This document shows positions 8,383 through 18,630 of a stretch of 64,000 nt of DNA, one piece after another. The notes beneath the pieces are model-generated. The model ran no database searches. It was given only the letters and a program-made list of their open reading frames with translations, and had not been told where the DNA came from. The DNA lies in NCBI GenBank assembly GCA_014764515.1, contig JACXWD010000008.1:27617-91616 (forward strand), given 5' to 3'. Position 1 is the stretch's first letter, and the number at the start of each line of letters is the position of its first letter. A program made the position numbers and the translations under genes. This stretch comes from Candidatus Polarisedimenticola svalbardensis. Lineage in GTDB: Bacteria; Acidobacteriota; Polarisedimenticolia; Polarisedimenticolales; Polarisedimenticolaceae.

Positions 8383-10314
8383 ATGATGGACCGCATGGAA
8401 CCGTCACTGAAACAACTCCAGGTTCTTGCGGACCGCTACGGCGTAGCCACCGTCTACCGGGACGGGCTGGGCAGGGAATGCCGGCCCGGGCCTGAAGCTG
8501 TCGCGGAGATCCTGAAGGCGCTGGGGTGTCCCATGGACTCCCCCATCGAAGCGGTCGAGACCCGGGCGTTGCCTCCGGCAGTGGTTCGGTTCGGCGACGG
8601 GACGTCACTGGTGGAGCTTGATCCGCGGGTCGGCCATTCTTTCGCAGCCGACCTGGAACTCGAGGACGGCCGCAGCCGTGCCCTCCCTGCCGGCGATGGC
8701 GCCATCCAGATCCCTGACGGTCTGCCCCACGGAATCCACACACTGAACCTTGAGTTCGGATCGGTCCGCGAGAGCTGCCTGCTCCTGTGTGCCCCGGCCA
8801 CGGTCTACCCGCCGGAGCGACTGTTCCCCGATCGCGCCTGGGGACTGTTCCTGCCGCTGTACGCGGCCCGGTCCGGGCCGGACAGCGGGGTCGGCGATCT
8901 CGGCGACCTGGAACGGCTCATGGACTGGACCGGCTCCCTTGGCGGTTCCCTGGTCGGCGTCCTGCCGATGAACGCGGCGTTCCTGGACCGGCCTTACGCT
9001 CCCAGCCCGTTCACACCAGCCAGCCGGCTGTTCTGGAACGAGCTGTTCCTGGACGTTGAAGGCGTCGGCGGGGCGGGAGCGGCAGACACCGTCGATTACC
9101 GCACCGTCATGGCAGCGAAACGAAAGGTGCTGGAGGCTGCCGCCGCCGGCTCACGGGAGTACCGCGGGCTGGTGGAGGAGGATCCCTACCTCCTGCCGTA
9201 CGCCCGGTTCCGTGCCGAAACCGAACGCCACGGCACCGGCTGGAAGATCTGGCCGGAGGGCCCGCGGTCCGGAGAACTGACGGTAGCCGACACAGACCCG
9301 GCTGTGCAGTACCACCTGTACGTCCAGTGGCTGTTCCATGACCGGCTCGGGAAGATCGTGTCCCAGGAAAAGCCGGGCCGGGAGCTCTACTCCGACCTCC
9401 CCCTGGGGGTCCACCCGGACAGCTTCGACACCTGGGCCCATCCCGCACTTTTCGCTTCAGGGGTCACCGTCGGCGCACCGCCGGACGTCATGTTCTCCAA
9501 CGGGCAGAACTGGGGGTTCCCGCCCCTCCTCCCGGAGGCCAACCGGGCCGAAGGTTATCGCTATGTCACACAAACGATCCGACGCCAGGCCCGCTTTGCC
9601 TCCATGCTGCGCATCGACCACGTCATGGGGCTGCACCGCCAGTTCTGGATCCCCGAAGGCGGAGACCCGTCGGAGGGCACCTACGTCACCTTCCCGGCCG
9701 ATGAACAGTACGCCATCCTGGCCATGGAATCCCACCGCAACCGCTGCGCCGTGGCCGGCGAGGACCTTGGCGTCGTGCCGGACGGTGTTCGGGAAGCGAT
9801 GGCCAGGCACAGGATCCAGCGGCTTTACGTCGGCCAGTTCCGGCATCCGCCGTCATCGCCGTCCCAGGAAATGGTTGCGGCGCTGAATACCCATGATCTT
9901 CGCCCGTTTGCCGGGTTCCTGGAAGGGCTGGACATCGACGACAGGCTGCAGCACGGGTTCATGGCGCCTGACGCGGAAGATGCGGCCCGAGCCCAGCGCA
10001 CCGAATCGTTCCGCCTCGCAGCCGCCGCCCTGGTGGAGGCCGGATTCCTGCGGCACGGCAATCCAGAACCTGCGGTCCTACTGGACGCCTGGCTGCAATG
10101 GCTGGGGGCAGGCCCGGCCCGGCTTGTCCTGGTGAACGCCGAGGACCTGTGGCTGGAGACCCGGGCCCACAACGTGCCGGGCACCAGGGACGATCGGCCG
10201 AACTGGGTCGGGAGATCTTCGCAGTCCCTGTTAGATATGGAACAATCAGACCGGATCACCGCCATGCTGCAGCGGCTCACTGCCGCCCGGCAACCGGTGA
10301 AGGAGAAGCGATGA
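8383..10314 (+). CDS. malQ: 4-alpha-glucanotransferase (amylomaltase, GH77)
   Basis: WGLFLPLYAARSGPDSGVGDLGDLERL, ASMLRIDHVMGLHRQFWIPEG, AGEDLGVVPDGVREAM. Confidence 0.93.
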   Translation: MMDRMEPSLKQLQVLADRYGVATVYRDGLGRECRPGPEAVAEILKALGCPMDSPIEAVETRALPPAVVRFGDGTSLVELDPRVGHSFAADLELEDGRSRALPAGDGAIQIPDGLPHGIHTLNLEFGSVRESCLLLCAPATVYPPERLFPDRAWGLFLPLYAARSGPDSGVGDLGDLERLMDWTGSLGGSLVGVLPMNAAFLDRPYAPSPFTPASRLFWNELFLDVEGVGGAGAADTVDYRTVMAAKRKVLEAAAAGSREYRGLVEEDPYLLPYARFRAETERHGTGWKIWPEGPRSGELTVADTDPAVQYHLYVQWLFHDRLGKIVSQEKPGRELYSDLPLGVHPDSFDTWAHPALFASGVTVGAPPDVMFSNGQNWGFPPLLPEANRAEGYRYVTQTIRRQARFASMLRIDHVMGLHRQFWIPEGGDPSEGTYVTFPADEQYAILAMESHRNRCAVAGEDLGVVPDGVREAMARHRIQRLYVGQFRHPPSSPSQEMVAALNTHDLRPFAGFLEGLDIDDRLQHGFMAPDAEDAARAQRTESFRLAAAALVEAGFLRHGNPEPAVLLDAWLQWLGAGPARLVLVNAEDLWLETRAHNVPGTRDDRPNWVGRSSQSLLDMEQSDRITAMLQRLTAARQPVKEKR

Positions 10315-12185
10315 CCCGGGATGACCTGGCGCGACTGCAGGACGGCCGTCACGACACACTGTACGAACATCTGGGCGCCCATGTCGCCACCCGGGACGGC
10401 GTCGACGGCGTACAGTTCGCGGTCTGGGCCCCTGCCGCCGAAACCGTGGCGGTCATCGGTGATTTCAACAGTTGGGACCCGGCGGCGGCCCCGATGGAGC
10501 GGCGCAAGGATACCGGTTTGTGGGAACGGTTCATCCCGGAGGCCACAACCGGATCGATGTACAAGTTCCACGTTGTGTCCCGCTACCAAGGCCATACCGC
10601 CGACAAGTCCGACCCGTTCGGGTTCCACCACGAAACCCCGTCTCGCACCGCTTCGGTGGTCTGCTCTCTCGAATACGACTGGAACGACCGGGAATGGATG
10701 GAAGCCCGAACCGCCGGCCTGGACAGGCCGATGTCCACCTACGAGGTCCATCTCGGGTCCTGGATGCGGGACGAGGACGGCAACCATCTCGGGTACCGGG
10801 AAGCGGCCAAACGGCTGGCGCAGTACGCCCGGGAGACCGGGTTCACCCATGTGGAACTGTTGCCGGTGATGGAACACCCGTTCTACGGATCCTGGGGATA
10901 TCAGGTCACCGGCTACTTCGCCCCGTCCAGCCGGTTCGGATCGCCCTCGGACTTCATGGCCCTGGTGGACGAGCTGCATCAGGCCGGCATCGGCGTAATC
11001 CTGGACTGGGTGCCGTCCCACTTCCCGTCGGACGGTCACGGCCTGGCGTTTTTCGACGGCACCCACCTGTTCGAACACGCCGATCCCCGGCAGGGGTTCC
11101 ACCCGGACTGGAAAACGTACATCTACAACTACGGCTCGGGATGGGTGCGCAGTTTCCTGATCAGCAGCGCCCTGTTCTGGCTGGACTATTTCCACGTGGA
11201 CGGGCTGCGTGTGGACGCGGTCGCCTCCATGCTCTACCTGGACTATTCGAGAGATGAGGGTCAGTGGGTGCCGAACCGGCACGGAGGCAGAGAGAACCTG
11301 GAGGCTGTGCAATTCCTGAAGGACGTCAACACCGCCGCCTACGGCAGGTTCCCCGGCGTGCACATGATCGCCGAGGAATCGACGTCCTGGCCGATGGTCA
11401 CCCAGCCGGTGGAATCCGGCGGACTCGGCTTCGGACTGAAATGGGATATGGGCTGGATGAACGACACCCTGGAGTACATGGCCATGGATCCCGTCCACCG
11501 GCGGTTCCATCACAGCAAGCTGACCTTCCGGATGATGTACGCCTGGTCCGAGAATTTTACCCTGTCCCTTTCCCACGACGAAGTGGTCCACGGCAAACGG
11601 TCCCTTCTGGACAAGATGCCGGGCAACCGGGAGGAAAAGGCGGCCAACCTGCGCCTGCTGTTCGGCTACATGTTCGCCATGCCGGGGAAGAAGCTGCTGT
11701 TCATGGGCTGCGAATTCGGCCAGTGGAAGGAGTGGAACCACGATGCCGCCCTTGACTGGGAGCTGCTGGACGATCCGCTCCATGCAGGGATCCGGAACTG
11801 GTACATGGACCTGAACCGGTTGTATGCCGCCGAGCCGGTTCTACATCGCGGCGAGTCGGATCCTGGGCGTTTCCGTTGGATCGACTGTAACGATGAGGAA
11901 CAGTCCGTGCTGACCCTGCTGCGCTCCGGCGGTGACGGGGAATCGCCGGTGCTGGTTGCATTGAACTTCACCCCGGTGATCCGCCGGGACTACCGGGTAG
12001 GCGTCCCCCTGGCCGGTGGCTGGCGCGAGACGCTGAACAGTGACGCAGAAACGTACGGCGGAAGCGGCGAGGGCAACCTGGGGCTGGTGACGGCGGAGGA
12101 CTCGCCGCACAACGATATGGAGCAGTCGGTGCTCCTGACCCTTCCCCCGATGTCCGCCCTGTTTTTCAAACATCAGGAGAGCTGA
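10311..12185 (+). CDS. glgB: 1,4-alpha-glucan branching enzyme
   Basis: YEHLGAH, WAPAAETVAVIGDFNSWD, YEVHLGSWMR, ELLPVMEHPFYGSWGYQVTGYFAP, VDGLRVDAVASMLYLDYSR; ATG overlaps the malQ stop (ATGA); ORF-track start at 10098 is over-extended. Confidence 0.95.
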   Translation: MTRDDLARLQDGRHDTLYEHLGAHVATRDGVDGVQFAVWAPAAETVAVIGDFNSWDPAAAPMERRKDTGLWERFIPEATTGSMYKFHVVSRYQGHTADKSDPFGFHHETPSRTASVVCSLEYDWNDREWMEARTAGLDRPMSTYEVHLGSWMRDEDGNHLGYREAAKRLAQYARETGFTHVELLPVMEHPFYGSWGYQVTGYFAPSSRFGSPSDFMALVDELHQAGIGVILDWVPSHFPSDGHGLAFFDGTHLFEHADPRQGFHPDWKTYIYNYGSGWVRSFLISSALFWLDYFHVDGLRVDAVASMLYLDYSRDEGQWVPNRHGGRENLEAVQFLKDVNTAAYGRFPGVHMIAEESTSWPMVTQPVESGGLGFGLKWDMGWMNDTLEYMAMDPVHRRFHHSKLTFRMMYAWSENFTLSLSHDEVVHGKRSLLDKMPGNREEKAANLRLLFGYMFAMPGKKLLFMGCEFGQWKEWNHDAALDWELLDDPLHAGIRNWYMDLNRLYAAEPVLHRGESDPGRFRWIDCNDEEQSVLTLLRSGGDGESPVLVALNFTPVIRRDYRVGVPLAGGWRETLNSDAETYGGSGEGNLGLVTAEDSPHNDMEQSVLLTLPPMSALFFKHQES

Positions 12186-12186
12186 G

Positions 12187-13695
12187 TTGTCCAAACCAGA
12201 TCGCTGCATCTGTATCCACGGTCACTTCTACCAGCCTCCCAGGGAAAATCCCTGGACCGGCCGGGTGGAAGCCCAGCCTTCGGCGGCTCCGTTCCATGAC
12301 TGGAACGCCCGGATCACCGACGAGTGCTACCGGCCCAACGGGGAATCGAGGATTCTTGACGATGAAGACCAGGTGGAGGCGGTTGTAAACAATTACGCCT
12401 CCATCAGCTTCAACTTCGGGCCGACCCTGCTGGCCTGGCTGGAAGCCCACGCGCCGATGGCGTACGCCAGGATCCTCCTGGCGGACCGGGACAGTGCAGC
12501 CCTGTTCGGCGACCACGGGTCGGCCCTGGCCCAGGCTTACAGCCACATGATCATGCCCCTGGCCGATGACCGGGACCTGCGCACCCAGGTCCTTTGGGGG
12601 ATGGAGGACTTCCGCCACCGGTTCGGCCGTGAGCCGGAGGGGATGTGGCTTCCGGAAACCGCCGTGGACATCCCGACCCTGGAGGAGATGGCCGGGGCCG
12701 GCATCTTGTTCACCATCCTGGAGCCGGGTCAGGCCTCCCGCTTCCGGGAGATCGGACAGGAGGAGTGGCAAGAGGTCGCCGAGGGCGGCATCGATCCAAG
12801 CCGCCCCTATACCGTGCACCTGCCGTCGGGACGCTCCATGGCGCTGTTCTTCTACGACGGCCCGATCTCCCGGGGAGTCGCCTTCGAAAACCTGCTTGAC
12901 GACGGGACGGTTTTCGCCGAACGGCTGATGAGCGGATTTGACGACAGTCGCAACCGGGCCCAACTGGCGCACATCGCCACCGACGGCGAATCCTACGGCC
13001 ACCACCACCGCCATGGCGACATGGCCCTGGCCTTCGCCCTCCGGCGCATCAGGCGGGACAAGGAGGCCAGGACCGTCAACTACGGCCAGTACCTTGAGCT
13101 TCATCCGCCGGACCACGAGGTGGAGATCCATGAGAACACCGCATGGAGTTGTGCCCATGGAATCGAACGCTGGCGTTCGGACTGCGGCTGCGAGACCGGG
13201 CTGAACCAGGACTGGAACCAGGCCTGGCGGGAACCTCTGCGGAAAGCGCTCGACCGCTTGAGGGACCGTCTCCGGCTGCCGTTCGAGGCTGCCGGCGCCG
13301 CCCTGTACCACGACCCATGGCTGGCCCGTGAAGATTACATCCGGGTCATCCTGGCGCCGGGCAAGGATTCGGAAGACCGGTTCCTGGCACAGCACGCCTC
13401 GGCGTTCCTGGATGAGGATCGGCGGAGCCGGGCGCTGGACCTGATGGAGCTACAGCACCACGCCATGTTGATGTTCACGTCCTGCGGCTGGTTCTTCGAT
13501 GATCTGGCCGGCCTGGAAGGCGTACAGATCCTGCGCTATGCAGGCCGGGCGATCCAGCTGGCCGAGCATCTGTTCGGAGACGATTTTACCGAGCCGTTCC
13601 TTGTGGACCTGGAACCGGCGGTGAGCAACGACCCGGTCAACGGCAACGGCAGACAGCTGTTCGAGAGGGAAGTCGCCCCTCTCAGCTCTCGTTGA
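12187..13695 (+). CDS. GH57-family glycoside hydrolase (DUF3536-type)
   Basis: CICIHGHFYQPPRENPWTG, ISFNFGPTLLAWLE, RFGREPEGMWLPETAVD, IATDGESYGHHHRHGDMAL; TTG start. Confidence 0.9.
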   Translation: MSKPDRCICIHGHFYQPPRENPWTGRVEAQPSAAPFHDWNARITDECYRPNGESRILDDEDQVEAVVNNYASISFNFGPTLLAWLEAHAPMAYARILLADRDSAALFGDHGSALAQAYSHMIMPLADDRDLRTQVLWGMEDFRHRFGREPEGMWLPETAVDIPTLEEMAGAGILFTILEPGQASRFREIGQEEWQEVAEGGIDPSRPYTVHLPSGRSMALFFYDGPISRGVAFENLLDDGTVFAERLMSGFDDSRNRAQLAHIATDGESYGHHHRHGDMALAFALRRIRRDKEARTVNYGQYLELHPPDHEVEIHENTAWSCAHGIERWRSDCGCETGLNQDWNQAWREPLRKALDRLRDRLRLPFEAAGAALYHDPWLAREDYIRVILAPGKDSEDRFLAQHASAFLDEDRRSRALDLMELQHHAMLMFTSCGWFFDDLAGLEGVQILRYAGRAIQLAEHLFGDDFTEPFLVDLEPAVSNDPVNGNGRQLFEREVAPLSSR

Positions 13696-13927
13696 CCGTC
13701 GGCTGCACCGGCTCGGCGTAGATGACCCTGGGCGCTTCCGGAACGATCAGCCACGCCACCAGGTAGGCCAGGATACCGGGGACCACCCCGGTCATCGCCG
13801 TGCCGAACACCCAGGCCAGTCGGATCAGCACCGGATCCAGTTGGAAGTACTCACCGATGCCGCCGCAGACCCCGGACAGCTTGCGATCATCCAGGCTGCG
13901 GGTCAGTTTTCGTCCTCTCAGATCCAT
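13682..13927 (-). CDS. PspC domain protein
   Basis: LTRSLDDRKLSGVCGGIGEYFQLDPVLIRLAWVFGTAMTGVVPGILAYLVAWLIVPE. Confidence 0.9.
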   Translation of the reverse strand: MDLRGRKLTRSLDDRKLSGVCGGIGEYFQLDPVLIRLAWVFGTAMTGVVPGILAYLVAWLIVPEAPRVIYAEPVQPTVNES

Positions 13928-14070
13928 TGCGAGTCTCCCCTGGGGGATACCGTTCCCCTGCCCTGTGTAACGGCCTGGATTGCCCCCGGTTCCAACTTTT
14001 TTCCCGAATTGAGAAATTCGGCCCGATCGGCTTGCTTTTCCGGGTTTCCGGGCCGAACTTTCTCTTTACT

Positions 14071-15288
14071 ATGGCACTTTACGGAGATTTCAGATCATTC
14101 CCGGTCACCGACCTGCTTCAGTGGGTCGAGAGCTCGCGGAAAACCGGCGTTATCGAAATCGAGCAGCGCCACATCAAGAAGGCGATCGTCTGCCGTGAAG
14201 GGCGGATCGTCGCCTGCACTTCCGACGACCCTTCCACCCGCCTGGGCCAATCGCTCCTGGCCCAGCGCAAGATCACCGAATCCCAGCTTCAGGACGCACT
14301 GGCGGTCCACGAGGCCAGCGGCAAGATCCTGGGCGAGGTCCTGGTGGAATCCGGCATGGTCACCCTGGAAGTGGTGGTGGAACATGTGGCCGCCAAGGCG
14401 GAAGAGGCGATCTACGGCCTGTTCGACCAGGAGGACGCCTTTTTCCGTTTCGACGAAAACGGCGAGGAGCCGGTTTACCTGGTAGCGGTGGACCTGAACG
14501 TCCAGGAAATCCTGCTGAAAGGCCTGAAGCGTTACGACGAGATGAACCAGATGCGGGAGGTGTTCACCGATCCTGGAGTCATCCTCGCCCGCACCATGAA
14601 GGACCTGCCTGCCGGAGTCTCCGGCAGCCGGGCTTCCCTGAGGCTGCTCCAGGCGGTGGATGGCGAACGCACTCTGGAAGAAATACTGCTGCACACCCGG
14701 GGCTCCGAGTATCTGGTCACCCGGTTCCTGTTCCAGCTCTTCCGGAGCAACCTGCTGGAGATCCGCGGGATGCGCCCAGTGGCGCCCCTGGTCCCCTCGG
14801 ATCAGCCGCAAAACGATTCGCGTAGCGAGACCGGTAGCGGAGTGTCCGGTGAGATCGAGCTGGCCGGCCAACTGATGGAACGAGGTGAGCACGACGCCGC
14901 CATCGCAGTGCTGGAGGCGACCAGCCGGGCCTGGCCCGGAGCGCCGACGGTCCGCCAGATGATCAGCCGGGCCGAAGCGGAGTACTTCGAAAAGATCAGC
15001 CAGCTTATACCTTCGTCTGCAGTCCCGATCATGGACACCGAACTGAACGAGTTGGCCTGCGAGTCCCTCTCCCCCGGTGAGGCCTACCTGACGACCCTGA
15101 TCGACGGTGTGGCCGAAATCAAGTCGATCCAGTGGATCGCTCCCATGCGTGCCCTGGACGTTCTGCGGAACCTGCAACGGCTACTGGACCGGGGCATGAT
15201 CCGGCTGGTGGACCGGCAGCCCCTTGACCCGGCGGCCTCTCTCCCCGAGGATGACACCCGGGGAGGCGTCCATGGCGGGGAAAGGTAG
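14071..15288 (+). CDS. DUF4388 domain-containing protein
   Basis: MALYGDFRSFPVTDLLQWVESSRKTGVIEIEQRHIKKAIVCREGRIVACTSDDPSTRLGQ; start moved to 14071. Confidence 0.8.
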   Translation: MALYGDFRSFPVTDLLQWVESSRKTGVIEIEQRHIKKAIVCREGRIVACTSDDPSTRLGQSLLAQRKITESQLQDALAVHEASGKILGEVLVESGMVTLEVVVEHVAAKAEEAIYGLFDQEDAFFRFDENGEEPVYLVAVDLNVQEILLKGLKRYDEMNQMREVFTDPGVILARTMKDLPAGVSGSRASLRLLQAVDGERTLEEILLHTRGSEYLVTRFLFQLFRSNLLEIRGMRPVAPLVPSDQPQNDSRSETGSGVSGEIELAGQLMERGEHDAAIAVLEATSRAWPGAPTVRQMISRAEAEYFEKISQLIPSSAVPIMDTELNELACESLSPGEAYLTTLIDGVAEIKSIQWIAPMRALDVLRNLQRLLDRGMIRLVDRQPLDPAASLPEDDTRGGVHGGER

Positions 15289-15661
15289 ACCGTACCGAAC
15301 CTATCCATTTGAGGGGTTTGAGATCCTGGTAGGGAAAGGTGCCTCCGAAAACGACGTGCTGTCGTTCCAGGTGGCCGAGCCCCGGGATTTCTGGCTTCAC
15401 GCCGCCGGCTACGCCGGCAGTCACGTGGTGATCCGCAACCCCGACCTCCTTGAGGATCCGCCGGCCGGTATCCTGGCACAGGCGGCCCGCCTGGCGGCCT
15501 GGCACTCCAAGGCCCGGGGCAGCCGGGGCAAGGTTGAGATTCACTGGTGCCGGGCAGCAGACCTGAGAAAGCCCGGCAGGTTTCCCGCAGGGAAGGTGCT
15601 GCTGAAACGCTGGGAAACGATCCGGGTCTATGCACTCCCGCCCATTGACGAGGAAACCTGA
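15272..15661 (+). CDS. Stand-alone NFACT-R (DUF814) RNA-binding domain protein
   Basis: YRTYPFEGFEILVGKGASENDVLSFQVAEPRDFWLHAAGYAGSHVVIRNP; 17-nt overlap with the upstream gene. Confidence 0.85.
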   Translation: MAGKGRPYRTYPFEGFEILVGKGASENDVLSFQVAEPRDFWLHAAGYAGSHVVIRNPDLLEDPPAGILAQAARLAAWHSKARGSRGKVEIHWCRAADLRKPGRFPAGKVLLKRWETIRVYALPPIDEET

Positions 15662-15698
15662 TCTACAATACCGGTTCTCAACGAGGAGGTGGACCGCC

Positions 15699-16307
15699 AT
15701 GACTGACGAAGCGAACCGCGAACAACCCGAGATGGCCCCCTACGTCATCGAGCCGGCCAGATCAGGCCGCTCCAAGTGCAAAACCTGCCGACGGGCGATC
15801 CAGAAAGGTCACACGCGGATCGGGATCCTGATTGTCGGACCGTTCGGTCCCGGCTACCTGTGGCACCACATGAACTGCGCCGCCCGTCGTCAGCTGGCCA
15901 AGGTGGAAGAAGCCTACGCATCGAAAGTATGGGCAGATGGCGTGGACGTCCCGCCTATCGAAAAGCTCAGACTCCTGGCTGAGAAGGCGGAGCAGGACAA
16001 GGCGGAACGCAAGACTTCGCCCCACACCGAGAAGGCTCCTACCGGGCGTGCGAAGTGCAAGCACTGCGGTGACCCGATCGCCAAGGACACCTACCGGGTC
16101 ATCCTGCTCCGGGGTGTGGAGTTTGCCGGGCAGGTCCGCAGCGGTCCGATCAATGTCCACCCGGGTTGCGTTGTGCGGGAACTCATGGCGGAGGACTGCA
16201 CCACCGAGCCGGAAGGGTTCGAGGATGCCCTGCGAACCAACAGCACCGGTGTTGCGCCTGAAGATGTGGACCGTGTCCTGGCGGAGATCGGTCCTATTCC
16301 CGGCTAG
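15699..16307 (+). CDS. Protein with two PARP-type zinc fingers
   Basis: EPARSGRSKCKTCRRAIQKGHTRIG...WHHMNC (C-x2-C-x26-H-x2-C) and KAPTGRAKCKHCGDPIAKDTYRV...NVHPGC (C-x2-C-x30-H-x2-C); GAGGAGGT RBS. Confidence 0.75.
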   Translation: MTDEANREQPEMAPYVIEPARSGRSKCKTCRRAIQKGHTRIGILIVGPFGPGYLWHHMNCAARRQLAKVEEAYASKVWADGVDVPPIEKLRLLAEKAEQDKAERKTSPHTEKAPTGRAKCKHCGDPIAKDTYRVILLRGVEFAGQVRSGPINVHPGCVVRELMAEDCTTEPEGFEDALRTNSTGVAPEDVDRVLAEIGPIPG

Positions 16308-16653
16308 CGCCTTCGCCCAGTTTCCCCTGGGCGTGGCGGTCCAGAATCTCCCGCAGAGCTTCCTGGGGCAGCGCCCCCGGGATCTGTCCGATCGGTTCGC
16401 CGGCGGTGTAGAACAGCAACGTCGGTATCGACTGGATCCCGAACCGTCCGGCCACTTCCGGATTCTCGTCCACGTTGACCTTGAGGATCCGAACCTTGTC
16501 CCGGTAATCGGGAGCCACCTCGTCCAGGGTCTTCCCCATGGTCCGGCAGGGCGCGCACCATGGCGCCCAGAAATCCACCATCACCGGGATGCCGGCCTGG
16601 GTGATGTCACTGTCGAAGGTTGCATCGGTGGTATGGATAATAGCTTCGCTCAT
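16294..16653 (-). CDS. trxA: Thioredoxin (WCAPC active site)
   Basis: VMVDFWAPWCAPCRTMGKTLDEVA, VNVDENPEVAGRFGIQSIPTLLFY. Confidence 0.93.
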   Translation of the reverse strand: MSEAIIHTTDATFDSDITQAGIPVMVDFWAPWCAPCRTMGKTLDEVAPDYRDKVRILKVNVDENPEVAGRFGIQSIPTLLFYTAGEPIGQIPGALPQEALREILDRHAQGKLGEGASRE

Positions 16654-16711
16654 GGTTTCGTCCTCCATCTGACTTCTTGGATGCCCGCCCCGCTGCTTAA
16701 GTCACAAACAT

Positions 16712-16742
16712 AAAAAAAGGCCGCCAAACGGCGGCCTTTTTC
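16712..16742. terminator. Rho-independent terminator (likely for mdh, potentially bidirectional)
   Basis: AAAAAAAGGCCGCCAAACGGCGGCCTTTTTC: GGCCGCC/GGCGGCC stem with A/T tracts on both sides. Confidence 0.9.
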
Positions 16743-16766
16743 AAAGCTGGTAGCAGGGACGAAGAC

Positions 16767-17726
<960 letters not shown>

Positions 17727-17807
17727 TCAAGAATAGGCTGGAAAAATGGCAGAATTGCAGCCTAGCACCGGCCTCTAAAAGGGTCAACGCAGCATCAGGA
17801 GAGAAAT

Positions 17808-17827
17808 GGGGACAGATCTATTTTCAG
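17808..17827. repeat. Possible REP-like half element (GGGGACAGATCTATTTTCAG)
   Basis: Shares the GGGGACAG head with the 7797-7892 element and lies at a gene 3' end; no inverted partner found. Confidence 0.35.
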
Positions 17828-18630
17828 TACTGCACCAGGGATCCTTCCTGCTTCGCCTTCCGGATGGCGATTCGGGAAAGGAACAGGCCGGCAGGGAGCA
17901 AGACGGCGGTCAGCACCGCCAGGGCAGCCAGGTCCGACTGGAGTTCGGCGAACCCCTTGCCCTGGAGCAGGGCGCCACGGACAACCCTCAGCGACCAGGT
18001 GATCGGAAGGTAGTCGGATACTCCCTGAAGGAACGCCGGCAGCTGTTCCGCCGGGAAGAACACGGTGCCGAAGAACGTGGTCATGCCGCTGAGGAAGAAG
18101 TTGATCGGATCCCCGCGCTTGAAATACAGGATGAACGAGGCGGACAGCATCCCCAGGCCGACGGAAGACAGCAGGGTGAGCACGATCCCCAGAAGGAGAA
18201 CCGGGAAGTTTTCCAGATGGAAACTGATCCCGAATATCAGCCAGGCCCCACCCAGGTACAGCAGCACCCTGAAACCGGCGTAAGTGAAGTCCCATGCCGC
18301 CGAGGAGAAAATGACCAGGCCGGTGCTGGTAGGCGAAACCAGCATCGCCTCCAGGGTGCCCATCATCTGTTCGCTGCGGACCTTGGCGGAAAAGGCGTAC
18401 AGGGCGGTGGAGAAGTAGTACTGGAACGCCAGGCCCAACAGCATCCACTCGAACGGGTTCATCCCGTCCAGACCCTTGGCGTTGGGATCGATCATCCTTG
18501 TCAGGAAGAAGAACGCCCCCAGGGAGAGGAACATCCCGCCGATCTGGAGGAGGAACGCCAGGCGGTAGGAGACCTGCTGCTGGAAATCCCGGACGATGAA
18601 CGCCCACAGCTTGGCGGCGACCCGGATCAT
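17824..18630 (-). CDS. ABC-2 type transporter permease
   Basis: Six-TM-like ABC-2 pattern; 4-nt overlap with the upstream ATPase gene. Confidence 0.88.
   Translation of the reverse strand: MIRVAAKLWAFIVRDFQQQVSYRLAFLLQIGGMFLSLGAFFFLTRMIDPNAKGLDGMNPFEWMLLGLAFQYYFSTALYAFSAKVRSEQMMGTLEAMLVSPTSTGLVIFSSAAWDFTYAGFRVLLYLGGAWLIFGISFHLENFPVLLLGIVLTLLSSVGLGMLSASFILYFKRGDPINFFLSGMTTFFGTVFFPAEQLPAFLQGVSDYLPITWSLRVVRGALLQGKGFAELQSDLAALAVLTAVLLPAGLFLSRIAIRKAKQEGSLVQY

Noticed and set aside
9825-11783. 652-aa minus-strand ORF antisense to malQ/glgB
   Set aside because: GC-rich antisense frame over confidently identified malQ and glgB; composition (His/Arg/Pro/Gly-rich) typical of shadow ORFs
12166-13395. 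409-aa minus-strand ORF antisense to the GH57 gene
   Set aside because: Shadow ORF over a clearly coding GH57 gene
14095-15177. 360-aa minus-strand ORF antisense to the DUF4388 gene
   Set aside because: Shadow ORF; the forward strand has recognisable domain motifs
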